DNA of 64,000 nt from Planctomycetota bacterium (GTDB lineage Bacteria; Planctomycetota; UBA1135; GCA-002686595), in assembly GCA_028823345.1 (NCBI GenBank), contig JAPKBR010000010.1, forward strand, positions 1 to 64,000, written 5' to 3'. The position numbers were made by a program, and so were the translations under genes. Every line of letters starts with the position of its first letter. The first letter of the stretch is position 1. Shown piece by piece: positions 1 to 10,787 of this stretch. The notes below the pieces were generated by a model. That model made no database searches. It saw only the letters and a program-made list of their open reading frames with translations, and had not been told where the DNA came from.

Positions 1-55
1 GCAGCAGCCCAGTATGCAGCAGCCCAGTATGCAGCAGCCCAGTATGCAGCAGCCC
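1..55 (+). repeat. 15-bp tandem repeat (ATGCAGCAGCCCAGT) encoding MQQPS
   Basis: Copies at 14-28, 29-43 and 44-55 plus a partial copy at 1-13; array runs off the window edge. Confidence 0.9.
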
Positions 56-439
56 GAGACGGATGAAGCTCCCGCCGCGACCCTACGCATGGCATCGCCC
101 ATGCAAATAGAGGACTCCCCTGCGGCCCAGGCCGGAGCTCAGGAATCCGGCCCCGGTTTGGCTCTCGAGTTTGAGCCCCTCGAACGTCCCGTCGAGTCCG
201 CAACTGTTTCCCATCGCTCCAATCTGATGCGGGTCCCTGCTGATCAGACGACTCCTGCCCCCGCGCCCCGTCGCGCGGTGAATATGAACCCTCCGACGCG
301 TATCCGTCCGCGGGCTCAAGTGGCCGTCACTCCCGTGCAACGCTCAAATAAGAAGGCCGTGACCATCGCGGTGGCTTGCATCGCTGCCGCCATGGGAGCG
401 GGGATGCTCCTCGGTGGTCTTCTATTCCAGTCCATCTGA
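2..439 (+). CDS. C-terminal part of a Gln/Pro-rich protein with a C-terminal TM helix (5' end outside window)
   Basis: Frame is open to the window edge; MQQPS repeats; C-terminal hydrophobic segment VTIAVACIAAAMGAGMLLGGLLF; stop at 437-439. Confidence 0.6.
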   Translation, partial: QQPSMQQPSMQQPSMQQPETDEAPAATLRMASPMQIEDSPAAQAGAQESGPGLALEFEPLERPVESATVSHRSNLMRVPADQTTPAPAPRRAVNMNPPTRIRPRAQVAVTPVQRSNKKAVTIAVACIAAAMGAGMLLGGLLFQSI

Positions 440-450
440 GGAGAACACCC

Positions 451-954
451 ATGCAAACACCCAACGAACGTCTTCGATCGGACCGCATGGTCTTTTATGC
501 GGAGGATGTGCAGCGCTTAGACCGGGAACTCGACGGGTTCCTGGAACTTTCCGGCGCCCGCAGTGCTCTGTTAATCGACACGGAGGGGCACATGATCACC
601 CGCCGGGGAGAGACACCCACCAAGAGTCTTGAGTCCCTCGCCGCCCTTGTGGCTGGTTCCTTTGCCGCCACTCATCAAGTGGCCCAACTTCTTGGGGAAG
701 AGGGCTTTCATTCCCTGGCTCACCAGGGCCAGGACCAGGGCATTCAGTTGTCGGCCGTGGGACCGCGCACGTTGCTCGCGGTGGTCTGGGATTCCACGAC
801 CAACTTAGGCTTGGTGCGTTTCTACGCCCAGGAAACCACCCAACGACTCCAGCGGGTGTTCGATACGCCGAGCCCGAAGCGAGCGGCTGGGGATGATGGC
901 CTCGCTCAGGATTATTCCGAGCAAGCTTCCGCAGCCCTAGACGAACTGTTCTGA
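451..954 (+). CDS. Roadblock/LC7 (MglB-like) domain protein
   Basis: SD GAGGAG upstream of ATG 451; GARSALLIDTEGHMITRRGE...LAALVAGSFAATHQVAQLLGE...LLAVVWDSTTNLGLVRFYA has the roadblock pattern. Confidence 0.7.
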   Translation: MQTPNERLRSDRMVFYAEDVQRLDRELDGFLELSGARSALLIDTEGHMITRRGETPTKSLESLAALVAGSFAATHQVAQLLGEEGFHSLAHQGQDQGIQLSAVGPRTLLAVVWDSTTNLGLVRFYAQETTQRLQRVFDTPSPKRAAGDDGLAQDYSEQASAALDELF

Positions 955-1422
955 GTTCAGGTGGGAGGGGCGACTTACCGCGCGTCATACCCCATGCGTG
1001 ATATGAACGGGTTGTCCACAAGGCGTGCACTTTTCCACATGGAAGGGGCTCTCGCTCTGCCGGAAGCACCTGGAATTTCCGCGGGCCGAGGATGGAGCTG
1101 CTGAGAGGCTCAGGACCGGGATACGAGTCCTTCCAATAGGCCCTAATAGAGGGGTCAGTGATCGTCCTAAGTGACTTGTTATCAACAGGTTAGAACACTT
1201 GTCGAATGTCCCCCAGGCGCCTTGATTGCTTTACATCAGGCTGGATTAGTGGAAGCTGGGGGAAAAGGAATTTTGAGTTTTTCGCGGATTTCGCGCATTT
1301 CCTTGCAATCAGATGTCTCGATTGAGCGTGACCGGGACGATGCTCGTCCTTGATGTTGTGGCTTCGTGCCTCCGCCCATTTTGGGCAACACCCCCCGGAC
1401 AACACGTCCAAGGAGAACTCTC

Positions 1423-1824
1423 ATGGCTAAGAAGAAAAAGGCTGCCAAAAAAAAGGTCACTCGAAAGAAGGCCGCTAAACGTAAGGCCGTAAAGGCCCCC
1501 GCACGCAAGAAGAAGGCCACTAAGAAGAAGGCTAAGAAGAAGGCCACTAAGAAGAAGGCTACTAAGAAGAAGGCCACTAAGAAGCGCGCCACCAAGAAGA
1601 AGGCCACCAAGAAGAAGGCCAAGAAAAAGGCTACTAAGAAGCGCGCCACCAAGAAGAAGGCCACCAAGAAGAAGGCCAAGAAAAAGGCTACTAAGAAGAA
1701 GGCCACCAAGAAGAAGGCCAAGAAAAAGGCTACTAAGAAGCGCGCTACCAAGAAAAAGGCCACTAAGAAGAAGGCCACCAAGAAGCGCGCTACCAAGAAG
1801 AAGGCCGCCAAGAAGCGCCGCTGA
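1423..1824 (+). CDS. Histone H1-like Lys/Ala/Thr-rich DNA-binding protein
   Basis: SD AAGGAG then ATG at 1423; repeated KKATKKKA/KKAKKKATKKRA modules to the C-terminus. Confidence 0.8.
   Translation: MAKKKKAAKKKVTRKKAAKRKAVKAPARKKKATKKKAKKKATKKKATKKKATKKRATKKKATKKKAKKKATKKRATKKKATKKKAKKKATKKKATKKKAKKKATKKRATKKKATKKKATKKRATKKKAAKKRR
1501..1820 (+). repeat. Imperfect tandem coding repeats (AAGAAGGCCACTAAGAAG-type)
   Basis: Recurrent blocks encoding KKKATKK / KKRATKK / KKKAKKKA. Confidence 0.85.
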
Positions 1825-1845
1825 GCCTCGTACCAGGACTTTCCC

Positions 1846-2115
1846 GTGAACAAAGGTAATCTAGTTGAAGTCATCGCCGAGGAACTCTGTGTCTCTCGGC
1901 TACAGGCATCACGCCTCGTGGACACTGTCCTCGATGGTATTACCAATGGTCTCCGGGACGACGGAACTGTGACACTGACGGGCTTCGGAACTTTCGAAGT
2001 CCGTGAGCGTCCGGCCCGCGTTGGCCGCAACCCAATGACTGGCGAACCCATGCCCATCGCGGCAGGTCGCAAGGTCGGGTTTCGCGGCGGCAAAGGGCTG
2101 AAAGCTTCCGTCTGA
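1846..2115 (+). CDS. HU/IHF-family DNA-binding protein
   Basis: GTG start; NKGNLVEVIAEELCVSRLQASRLVDTVLDGITNGLRDDGTVTLTGFGTFEVRERPARVGRNPMTGEPMPIAAGRKVGFRGGKGLKASV is a classic HU signature. Confidence 0.92.
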   Translation: MNKGNLVEVIAEELCVSRLQASRLVDTVLDGITNGLRDDGTVTLTGFGTFEVRERPARVGRNPMTGEPMPIAAGRKVGFRGGKGLKASV

Positions 2116-2133
2116 TCGTCTTTTTGACTTACA

Positions 2134-2170
2134 CCGGGGCCAACACCAGTTTTGCTGGGGTTGGCCCCGG
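2134..2170 (+). terminator. Hairpin terminator-like structure after the HU gene
   Basis: CCGGGGCCAACACCAG ttttg CTGGGGTTGGCCCCGG, 16-bp stem with one mismatch; no clear U-tract. Confidence 0.6.
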
Positions 2171-2242
2171 CCCAATAGGTGGGCACAAAAGAGCCGGGAC
2201 CTGAACCGAAAGGCCCCATAACCGATTCCTAGCTACGATTAC

Positions 2243-2836
2243 ATGAGTACGAAACTTCTATATTTCCTCCTCGGCCTGGGACTCGGCCTCTGCTCTTGGT
2301 GGGTGACGGACCGGGTCCTGGCGTACCGCTTTAATGCACACTACGAAAATCAGATGGCTCGGTACGACACGCAGGGGTTCCTGGATGAGGAACCCCAACT
2401 CGATGTAGAAAAACTCCTCGACCTGGCACTCACGGACGCACGCACGGGGACGAGCACGACCATTCGTGCCGCGAGTGACAAGGTCTTGTTCGTCAATCTC
2501 TGGGCCACGTGGTGCAATCCTTGCATCCTAGAAATGCCTAGCATCGCGCGCCTGAAAGAACTCCGGGGTGATTCGACGGCGTTCTTCCTGATCTCCAACG
2601 AAGAACCAGACCGGGTTCGTGAGTTCGCCACGAACGACGATTCGCCGCTCCCCTTCTACCACTATGATCTTGATGGATCAGGACTCGAAACGATCGCAGG
2701 GCAGGCGATCCCCAGGACATTCATCATTTACAACGCTCGGGTGATCCTCGACCACGTAGGTTCCGCGCCATGGGATAGCGAAAAGGTCCTCGCCATAATC
2801 GACGGACTCCTGGCCAGTGAGCCCGAGAAGCAGTGA
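2243..2836 (+). CDS. TlpA/thioredoxin-like disulfide protein, membrane anchored
   Basis: N-terminal TM; VLFVNLWATWCNPCILEMPSIARLKEL with WCNPC. Confidence 0.85.
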   Translation: MSTKLLYFLLGLGLGLCSWWVTDRVLAYRFNAHYENQMARYDTQGFLDEEPQLDVEKLLDLALTDARTGTSTTIRAASDKVLFVNLWATWCNPCILEMPSIARLKELRGDSTAFFLISNEEPDRVREFATNDDSPLPFYHYDLDGSGLETIAGQAIPRTFIIYNARVILDHVGSAPWDSEKVLAIIDGLLASEPEKQ

Positions 2837-3091
2837 TGCTACGAGCGACAGAGATGGTAGAGGCAAGGTGACACCATCAGAGTTTTCCCGGTAGCGCTTC
2901 GCTGCCCTGAGCCCGCGTAGAACTGCGTAGGAGAGCTGCGCAGCGCTCTCCTGGGTGCCGCCCCCCCTGCCAGCCCAGCGTTGTGGCTTTAGGGGGCGCC
3001 TGGGTGACGAATCCCTGTCCCTGCTGACTCAGGCCTCGAGGTCAATCTCCTTTTGCGCCTTGGGGCTCGAATTCAGTGAGTTCCGCTCAGG

Positions 3092-4765
3092 TCATTCCGG
3101 CGCATCTATGCGCGGGAACAGGGTTCCCAGCTCGCCAAGGGCGCGGCCGCCTAGGCCCGAACGCCATTGGGGATTTTCAGCAGAGGGCACCTTTGGCCAG
3201 CCCCCTTGGGAAACTTCGCCCTCGGCTCCCAGTTGCTGCCACAGCTCTTGGGCCTTGCCAGGGGCGAAAGGCGCTAACCACCGTGCCAAGAGCGCAATCC
3301 ACTCGCAAAGGGTGTTGAGCTGGCTGCCCGCTAGGACGGGATCGGTCTTGTTGGTCTTCCAGGGTTCGCAGCGCTGCATGAACACATTGGCTGCAGTGGC
3401 GAGTGCCAGCACGTCTTCGAGGGAACGCCGAAAGCGGAAGGCCAAGAGGTCCTTGCCCGGGTCCTCGCAGGAGGCGCTGCACTCAAACAACAACTTGTCC
3501 AAGTCCGCTTCGTGCTCTGGGGCCAACTCGGGGATCTGGCTGTCGAAATTCTTGGCGATGAACTTGAGCACCCGCGAACCCAGATTGCCCAGGTTGCTGG
3601 CCAAGGAAGAATTGTTGAAGGTCACCAAGTCTTCCTTCTTGAACTCCGCATCTGCGGTCTCGGGCAGAGTCGCTGTCAGATAGCAGCGCACCACTTCGGG
3701 GTCGATCTCCTTGAGGTACTCTTCAAGGTCAAAGGTACGTCCCTCCGACGTGCTGAACTTTCCGCCCGCCATGGAATAGAACTCGTTGGCCGGGACTGCG
3801 TGGGGCAGGATGTAGTTTTGGCCCGTACCCCACAGCATGGAGGGGAACACCAGGCAGTGGAAAGGGATGTTGTCCTTGCCTATGAAGTGGGTCAGGTGGG
3901 TCTCGTCGTTCTGCCACCAGAGCTTCCAATCGTCGGGTCGGCCCTGTTTGCGAGCCCATTCCTTGGTGAAGCTAATGTAGCCAATAGGGGCGTCAAACCA
4001 CACATAGAGCACTTTACCGCTGATTCCCTCGGCGCGATCTTCGGGGACGGGCACGCCCCACTTCATGTCCCGGGTGATCGCTCGCTCGGGGGCATCTTTC
4101 AGGAGTCCCTTGATGAAGGCTGACACGTTCGACTTCCAGTCATGGTCCTCAATCCACTTGGCGATCTTCTTGTCGCGCAGGGCGGGTAGGTCCAAGAACC
4201 AGTGGCTCGTGGTCCGGCGCTCGGGAGGCCCGCCGCAAAGCTTGCAGCGCGGCTCTTTCAGGCGCAGGGTTTCGATCCACGTCCCGCAGTCGGGGCACTC
4301 GTCCCCCCGTGCATTTTCGGCGCCGCAGTTGTAGCAGGTGCCTTCCACGTAGCGATCCGCCAAGTACATCTCGTCCTTGGTGCAGTACAGCTGTTCGATT
4401 TCCCGTCGGATCAAATAGCCTTGGTCGTCGAGCAGGCGGAAAAACTCTTGGGTGGTTTCCTCGTGATCGGGACAGACGCTCGTGCCCGACCAAGTGTCAA
4501 AGGCAATGCCCAAGCTGTCGAAGGTCTTCTTGATGTCCCCTCGCCAATGTTCCACGTACTCGTCGTAGCCCTGTTTGGCTTTCTCCGCGCCGATGGTGAT
4601 GGCCACACCGTGTTCGTCAGCGCCGCAAACAAACAGGACCTCTTCGCCCATCTGTCGCAAGCCGCGCACGTAGAGGTCGGCTGGCAAATAGGCCCCTGCC
4701 ACGTGTCCCAGGTGAATGGGACCGTTGGCATAGGGCAGGGCGCTGGTGACAAGGTGGCGGGTCAT
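3092..4765 (-). CDS. metG: Methionyl-tRNA synthetase
   Basis: TSALPYANGPIHLGHVAGAYLPADLYVRGLRQMGEEVLFVCGADEHG; zinc knuckle CYNCGAENARGDECPDCG; KFSTS in the KMSKS position. Confidence 0.95.
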   Translation of the reverse strand: MTRHLVTSALPYANGPIHLGHVAGAYLPADLYVRGLRQMGEEVLFVCGADEHGVAITIGAEKAKQGYDEYVEHWRGDIKKTFDSLGIAFDTWSGTSVCPDHEETTQEFFRLLDDQGYLIRREIEQLYCTKDEMYLADRYVEGTCYNCGAENARGDECPDCGTWIETLRLKEPRCKLCGGPPERRTTSHWFLDLPALRDKKIAKWIEDHDWKSNVSAFIKGLLKDAPERAITRDMKWGVPVPEDRAEGISGKVLYVWFDAPIGYISFTKEWARKQGRPDDWKLWWQNDETHLTHFIGKDNIPFHCLVFPSMLWGTGQNYILPHAVPANEFYSMAGGKFSTSEGRTFDLEEYLKEIDPEVVRCYLTATLPETADAEFKKEDLVTFNNSSLASNLGNLGSRVLKFIAKNFDSQIPELAPEHEADLDKLLFECSASCEDPGKDLLAFRFRRSLEDVLALATAANVFMQRCEPWKTNKTDPVLAGSQLNTLCEWIALLARWLAPFAPGKAQELWQQLGAEGEVSQGGWPKVPSAENPQWRSGLGGRALGELGTLFPRIDAPE

Positions 4766-4789
4766 GGGGGGGATGATACGGCCCCGGGG

Positions 4790-5872
4790 TCAGGAAGCAG
4801 ACCTTGGTCCCGTATCCAAGCGACAGATCAGCCACAAACTGCCGATGCTGAGGGCTGGGACCGCGAGAATCGGCCCCAAGATGGGGATGCCCACCAAGAA
4901 ACCGCCGACCACGCCAAAAGCCCCGAATGCGGGGGCTTGGGCCAGCATGAAGTCCATGCGTTGACGTCCGGGCCAGCCTCGCCGGGAGAAAGCTAGGTCG
5001 CAGAGGCCTATGGCCAGCACAAAGCCCGAGAGGGAAATCCACAGGTAGGTGCCGATGATGGGCACAAAGGGCAGCCAGATGAAGAGCACGAGCACGAGGA
5101 TCGAGATCAGCGCGATCTTGGCACTGGTCAGCAGCAAACCAAGCTCGTGCCCGGAGGCCCAGCGCAGCCAAGCCATGTAGCCCGGTTCCCGTTGGGTCAC
5201 CCATTTGAGGGGCAGCAAGAACAGAATCGGCGACAGCACCCATGGCAGGACCGGAGAGAACCAGGCTGCGGCCGCAGCAAGGCCTGCGCCGGGTAACAAC
5301 CACTGGAACGACCGGCGCGTGGCGCTCTCGGAGTCGAGCACCTCGGGGCGGGCGCTGTGCATGCGTGGATCCCGTCCAAACCAGCGCGTTTCCAGGCGTG
5401 CTTGCACCTCGTCCAGAAACGGCCCGGCGATGACCTCAAACAGAAGGGTGAAACTCAGCCAAATGGTCAGGGCCAGGGCGATCAGGCTCGAAAGTCCGCT
5501 GACGGCTTGCAGCAGCCAAGTGTCCGCCAGCCAGGCCAGTGAGCTCTGCCACCAGGACGGGTCAGGTCCCGGATCGCTGGAGAGGGTGAAGAAACCCTCG
5601 ATCACAGGGCTGATCCAAGCCCCGTGCAGCCAAGCGGCTCCCACAACCACCACCAGAATCGGTGGCAGGAGCACTCGTTTGAGCCCCGGGCCGCGGCACA
5701 GGAGGCTGGCACCCACGAGGGGGGCCCGGGCACCTTCGAGCAAGGCGCCCATCCCTCGCACCCTCGGCCGTTCTGCCCGCGGCCCGCTCCAGCGATCCGA
5801 GCAGTGGGGGCAGGTGCCCTCCGGCTTGGGGTAGGCGCAGGTGGGGCAGGGTTTGTGGGGTGTGGGTGCCAT
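4790..5872 (-). CDS. EI24-like multi-pass membrane protein with N-terminal zinc-ribbon-like motif
   Basis: Probable start ATG 5872; CPTCAYPKPEGTCPHC; EI24-like FLDEVQARLETRWFG and several TM segments. Confidence 0.65.
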   Translation of the reverse strand: MAPTPHKPCPTCAYPKPEGTCPHCSDRWSGPRAERPRVRGMGALLEGARAPLVGASLLCRGPGLKRVLLPPILVVVVGAAWLHGAWISPVIEGFFTLSSDPGPDPSWWQSSLAWLADTWLLQAVSGLSSLIALALTIWLSFTLLFEVIAGPFLDEVQARLETRWFGRDPRMHSARPEVLDSESATRRSFQWLLPGAGLAAAAAWFSPVLPWVLSPILFLLPLKWVTQREPGYMAWLRWASGHELGLLLTSAKIALISILVLVLFIWLPFVPIIGTYLWISLSGFVLAIGLCDLAFSRRGWPGRQRMDFMLAQAPAFGAFGVVGGFLVGIPILGPILAVPALSIGSLWLICRLDTGPRSAS

Positions 5873-6074
5873 TGGGGGATCAGGGTTGCAGTTGGGGAGG
5901 CCCAGGGCAAGGGGCAGGGCCAGAACAGGGGGGCCCTTGGGCTGTTCCTCGGTGGAACAAGAGGGCCTCTGACTCCTTCTTTGGATCCGTGCGGGGCTTC
6001 TTGCGCTTATTCTGATCCTGCTGCCCCCGGGGCAGCGAACAGTATTCGAGGCACCCCCCGCCCCAGACGACCCC

Positions 6075-7244
6075 ATGGATCCCTATCAACAACTTGACTT
6101 CCTAGCCCTTGACGATCAATTCTCCGAAGAGGAATTGATGGTCCGCGACGCCGTGCGCGGCTGGTGCTCCGAACGCTTCATGCCCCTGATCATGGAGCAT
6201 TTTGAAGCTGGAACCTTTCCCATGGAATTGGTTCCCGAGTTGGCGGAGCTAGGGGTCTTTGGGCCAACGGTCCCCGAGGAGTACGGCGGCGCAGGTCTCA
6301 ACAGCGTGACCTACGGTTTGATTTGTCAGGAGCTAGAACGCGCGGATTCGGGCCTGCGTTCGTTTGTCTCGGTGCAGGGCTCTCTCGTCATGTACCCGAT
6401 CTTGGCCTATGGCTCGGAAGAACAAAAACAAGAGTGGTTGCCCCAGCTAGCCTCGGGCAAGGTGATTGGCTGCTTTGGTTTGACCGAGCCGGACTTTGGT
6501 TCGAACCCAGGTGGCATGTTGACCACCGGCAAGAGGGATGGGGACGACTGGATCTTGAACGGCCGCAAGATGTGGATCACCAACGGCACTTGCTCCAAGG
6601 TCGCGATCGTTTGGGCGCGCACGGAAGAGGGCATTCGCGGCTTCATCGTGCCCACGGATCTGAAAGGATTTTCGGCGCCGGAGCAACATCACAAATGGAG
6701 CCTGCGGGCCTCGATCACCTCGGAGCTCGTGCTTGAAGATGTGCGCGTTCCCGCCAGCGCCATGATGCCCAAAGCCATCGGCCTGCGCGGGCCCCTGGGT
6801 TGTTTGACCCAAGCCCGCTACGGCATCGCCTGGGGCGCAGTGGGGGCAGCGGAGGCTTGCTTCGACGAGGCCTTGCGCTACTCCAAGCAGCGCATCGTCT
6901 TCGATAAACCTCTTGCCGGGTTCCAATTAGCCCAGAAGAAGTTGGCGGACATGGCCACGGACATCAGCTTGGCGCAACTCTTGGCCCTGCGCCTTGGACG
7001 CCTGAAGGACGAGGGCAAGTTCACCTCGCAACAGGTTTCCATGGCCAAGCGCAACAATGTGGACATAGCCCTGGGGGCCGCGCGCACCTGCCGCGACATG
7101 TTGGGAGCCAACGGCATCAGCCTTGAGTATCACACGGGTCGACACATGCTGAACCTGGAGTCAGTGGTCACCTACGAGGGCACCCACGACATCCACACAT
7201 TGGCCCTGGGCCACGAATTGACCGGTATTCAGGCCTATCGTTGA
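6075..7244 (+). CDS. Acyl-CoA dehydrogenase, glutaryl-CoA dehydrogenase-like
   Basis: GCFGLTEPDFGSNPGGM, GRKMWITNG, RNNVDIALGAARTCRDMLGANGISLEYHTGRHMLNLESVVTYEGTHDIHTLALGHELTGIQAY. Confidence 0.9.
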   Translation: MDPYQQLDFLALDDQFSEEELMVRDAVRGWCSERFMPLIMEHFEAGTFPMELVPELAELGVFGPTVPEEYGGAGLNSVTYGLICQELERADSGLRSFVSVQGSLVMYPILAYGSEEQKQEWLPQLASGKVIGCFGLTEPDFGSNPGGMLTTGKRDGDDWILNGRKMWITNGTCSKVAIVWARTEEGIRGFIVPTDLKGFSAPEQHHKWSLRASITSELVLEDVRVPASAMMPKAIGLRGPLGCLTQARYGIAWGAVGAAEACFDEALRYSKQRIVFDKPLAGFQLAQKKLADMATDISLAQLLALRLGRLKDEGKFTSQQVSMAKRNNVDIALGAARTCRDMLGANGISLEYHTGRHMLNLESVVTYEGTHDIHTLALGHELTGIQAYR

Positions 7245-7247
7245 GGG

Positions 7248-10016
<2,769 letters not shown>

Positions 10017-10017
<1 letters not shown>

Positions 10018-10580
10018 TAGCGTCTTCCGAGTTCCCTCTTGAAGCCTTCTGCATCCTCGACCGACTGTAGGGAATAGACTTGGTTGTAGGCCGCTACAAA
10101 GATCACTTTGGTTTCCTTGAAGTCGCCCAAAACCTGCGCGGACAGGCTCTTGTCGAAACCGAAGTGCTTGGGCTGGCCGTCTACGGCAATTTCGATGGTC
10201 GAGGTGAAATAGCCGCCTTCATGGGGAGTCGAGCCAGTCACCGCATGGTTGTCAAAGTGGAACTCCTCGCGCAGGTGATTCACCAAGAGGGCCGCCTGTC
10301 GATTGTCTAGGACCTTGGTGGTGGAGCCTTGCTTGCCGCGGGTCACCGAGAAGAAGGCTGCCTTGCGCTCGTTGGCCGTGGCGCCCTCGAAGCCCTGACG
10401 CTGCAACCACGCATCGTTGACCATGGTCATCTCTAAGTCGATGCGGTAATCGTTCATCACCATGCGAATGGACTGGCTCTCTAGGCCGTCAAGCTTGGGG
10501 CCGGAGGCGCAGGATGAGGGCAGCAGAACGATGCTGCAAGAAATGAGGGCAGCGGAAATCGTACGGAGGAAGGGGCTCAT
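10017..10580 (-). CDS. Predicted lipoprotein of unknown function
   Basis: Signal peptide with lipobox LLPSSC; stop overlaps kdsB start. Confidence 0.65.
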
Positions 10581-10787
10581 GGGCACGGCCTGGGGGAGGC
10601 CATCGGGGGTTTGGATCGGGGGGATCCGGTTCTATCAGGATATCCGCGGGACGACTTTTGCTCAACCGCTGGTTTTGGAACTCGCGGGTGATCGTTGGGG
10701 CAGGGGACTCGATGGGGAGCTGGGCCCAGGCCCTTCATCTGATCCCCAATGCCAAGGGAGCCCCCCCCATTCAAATTCAGCCCGGAA

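Noticed and set aside
376-450. Upstream start for the roadblock gene in the ORF track
   Set aside because: Would overlap the preceding gene; ATG at 451 has a proper SD (GAGGAG).
1236-2219. 327-aa minus-strand ORF rich in FLVAFFLVARFLVAFF
   Set aside because: Exact antisense of the Lys/Ala repeat gene and HU gene; composition is an artefact of the complementary codons.
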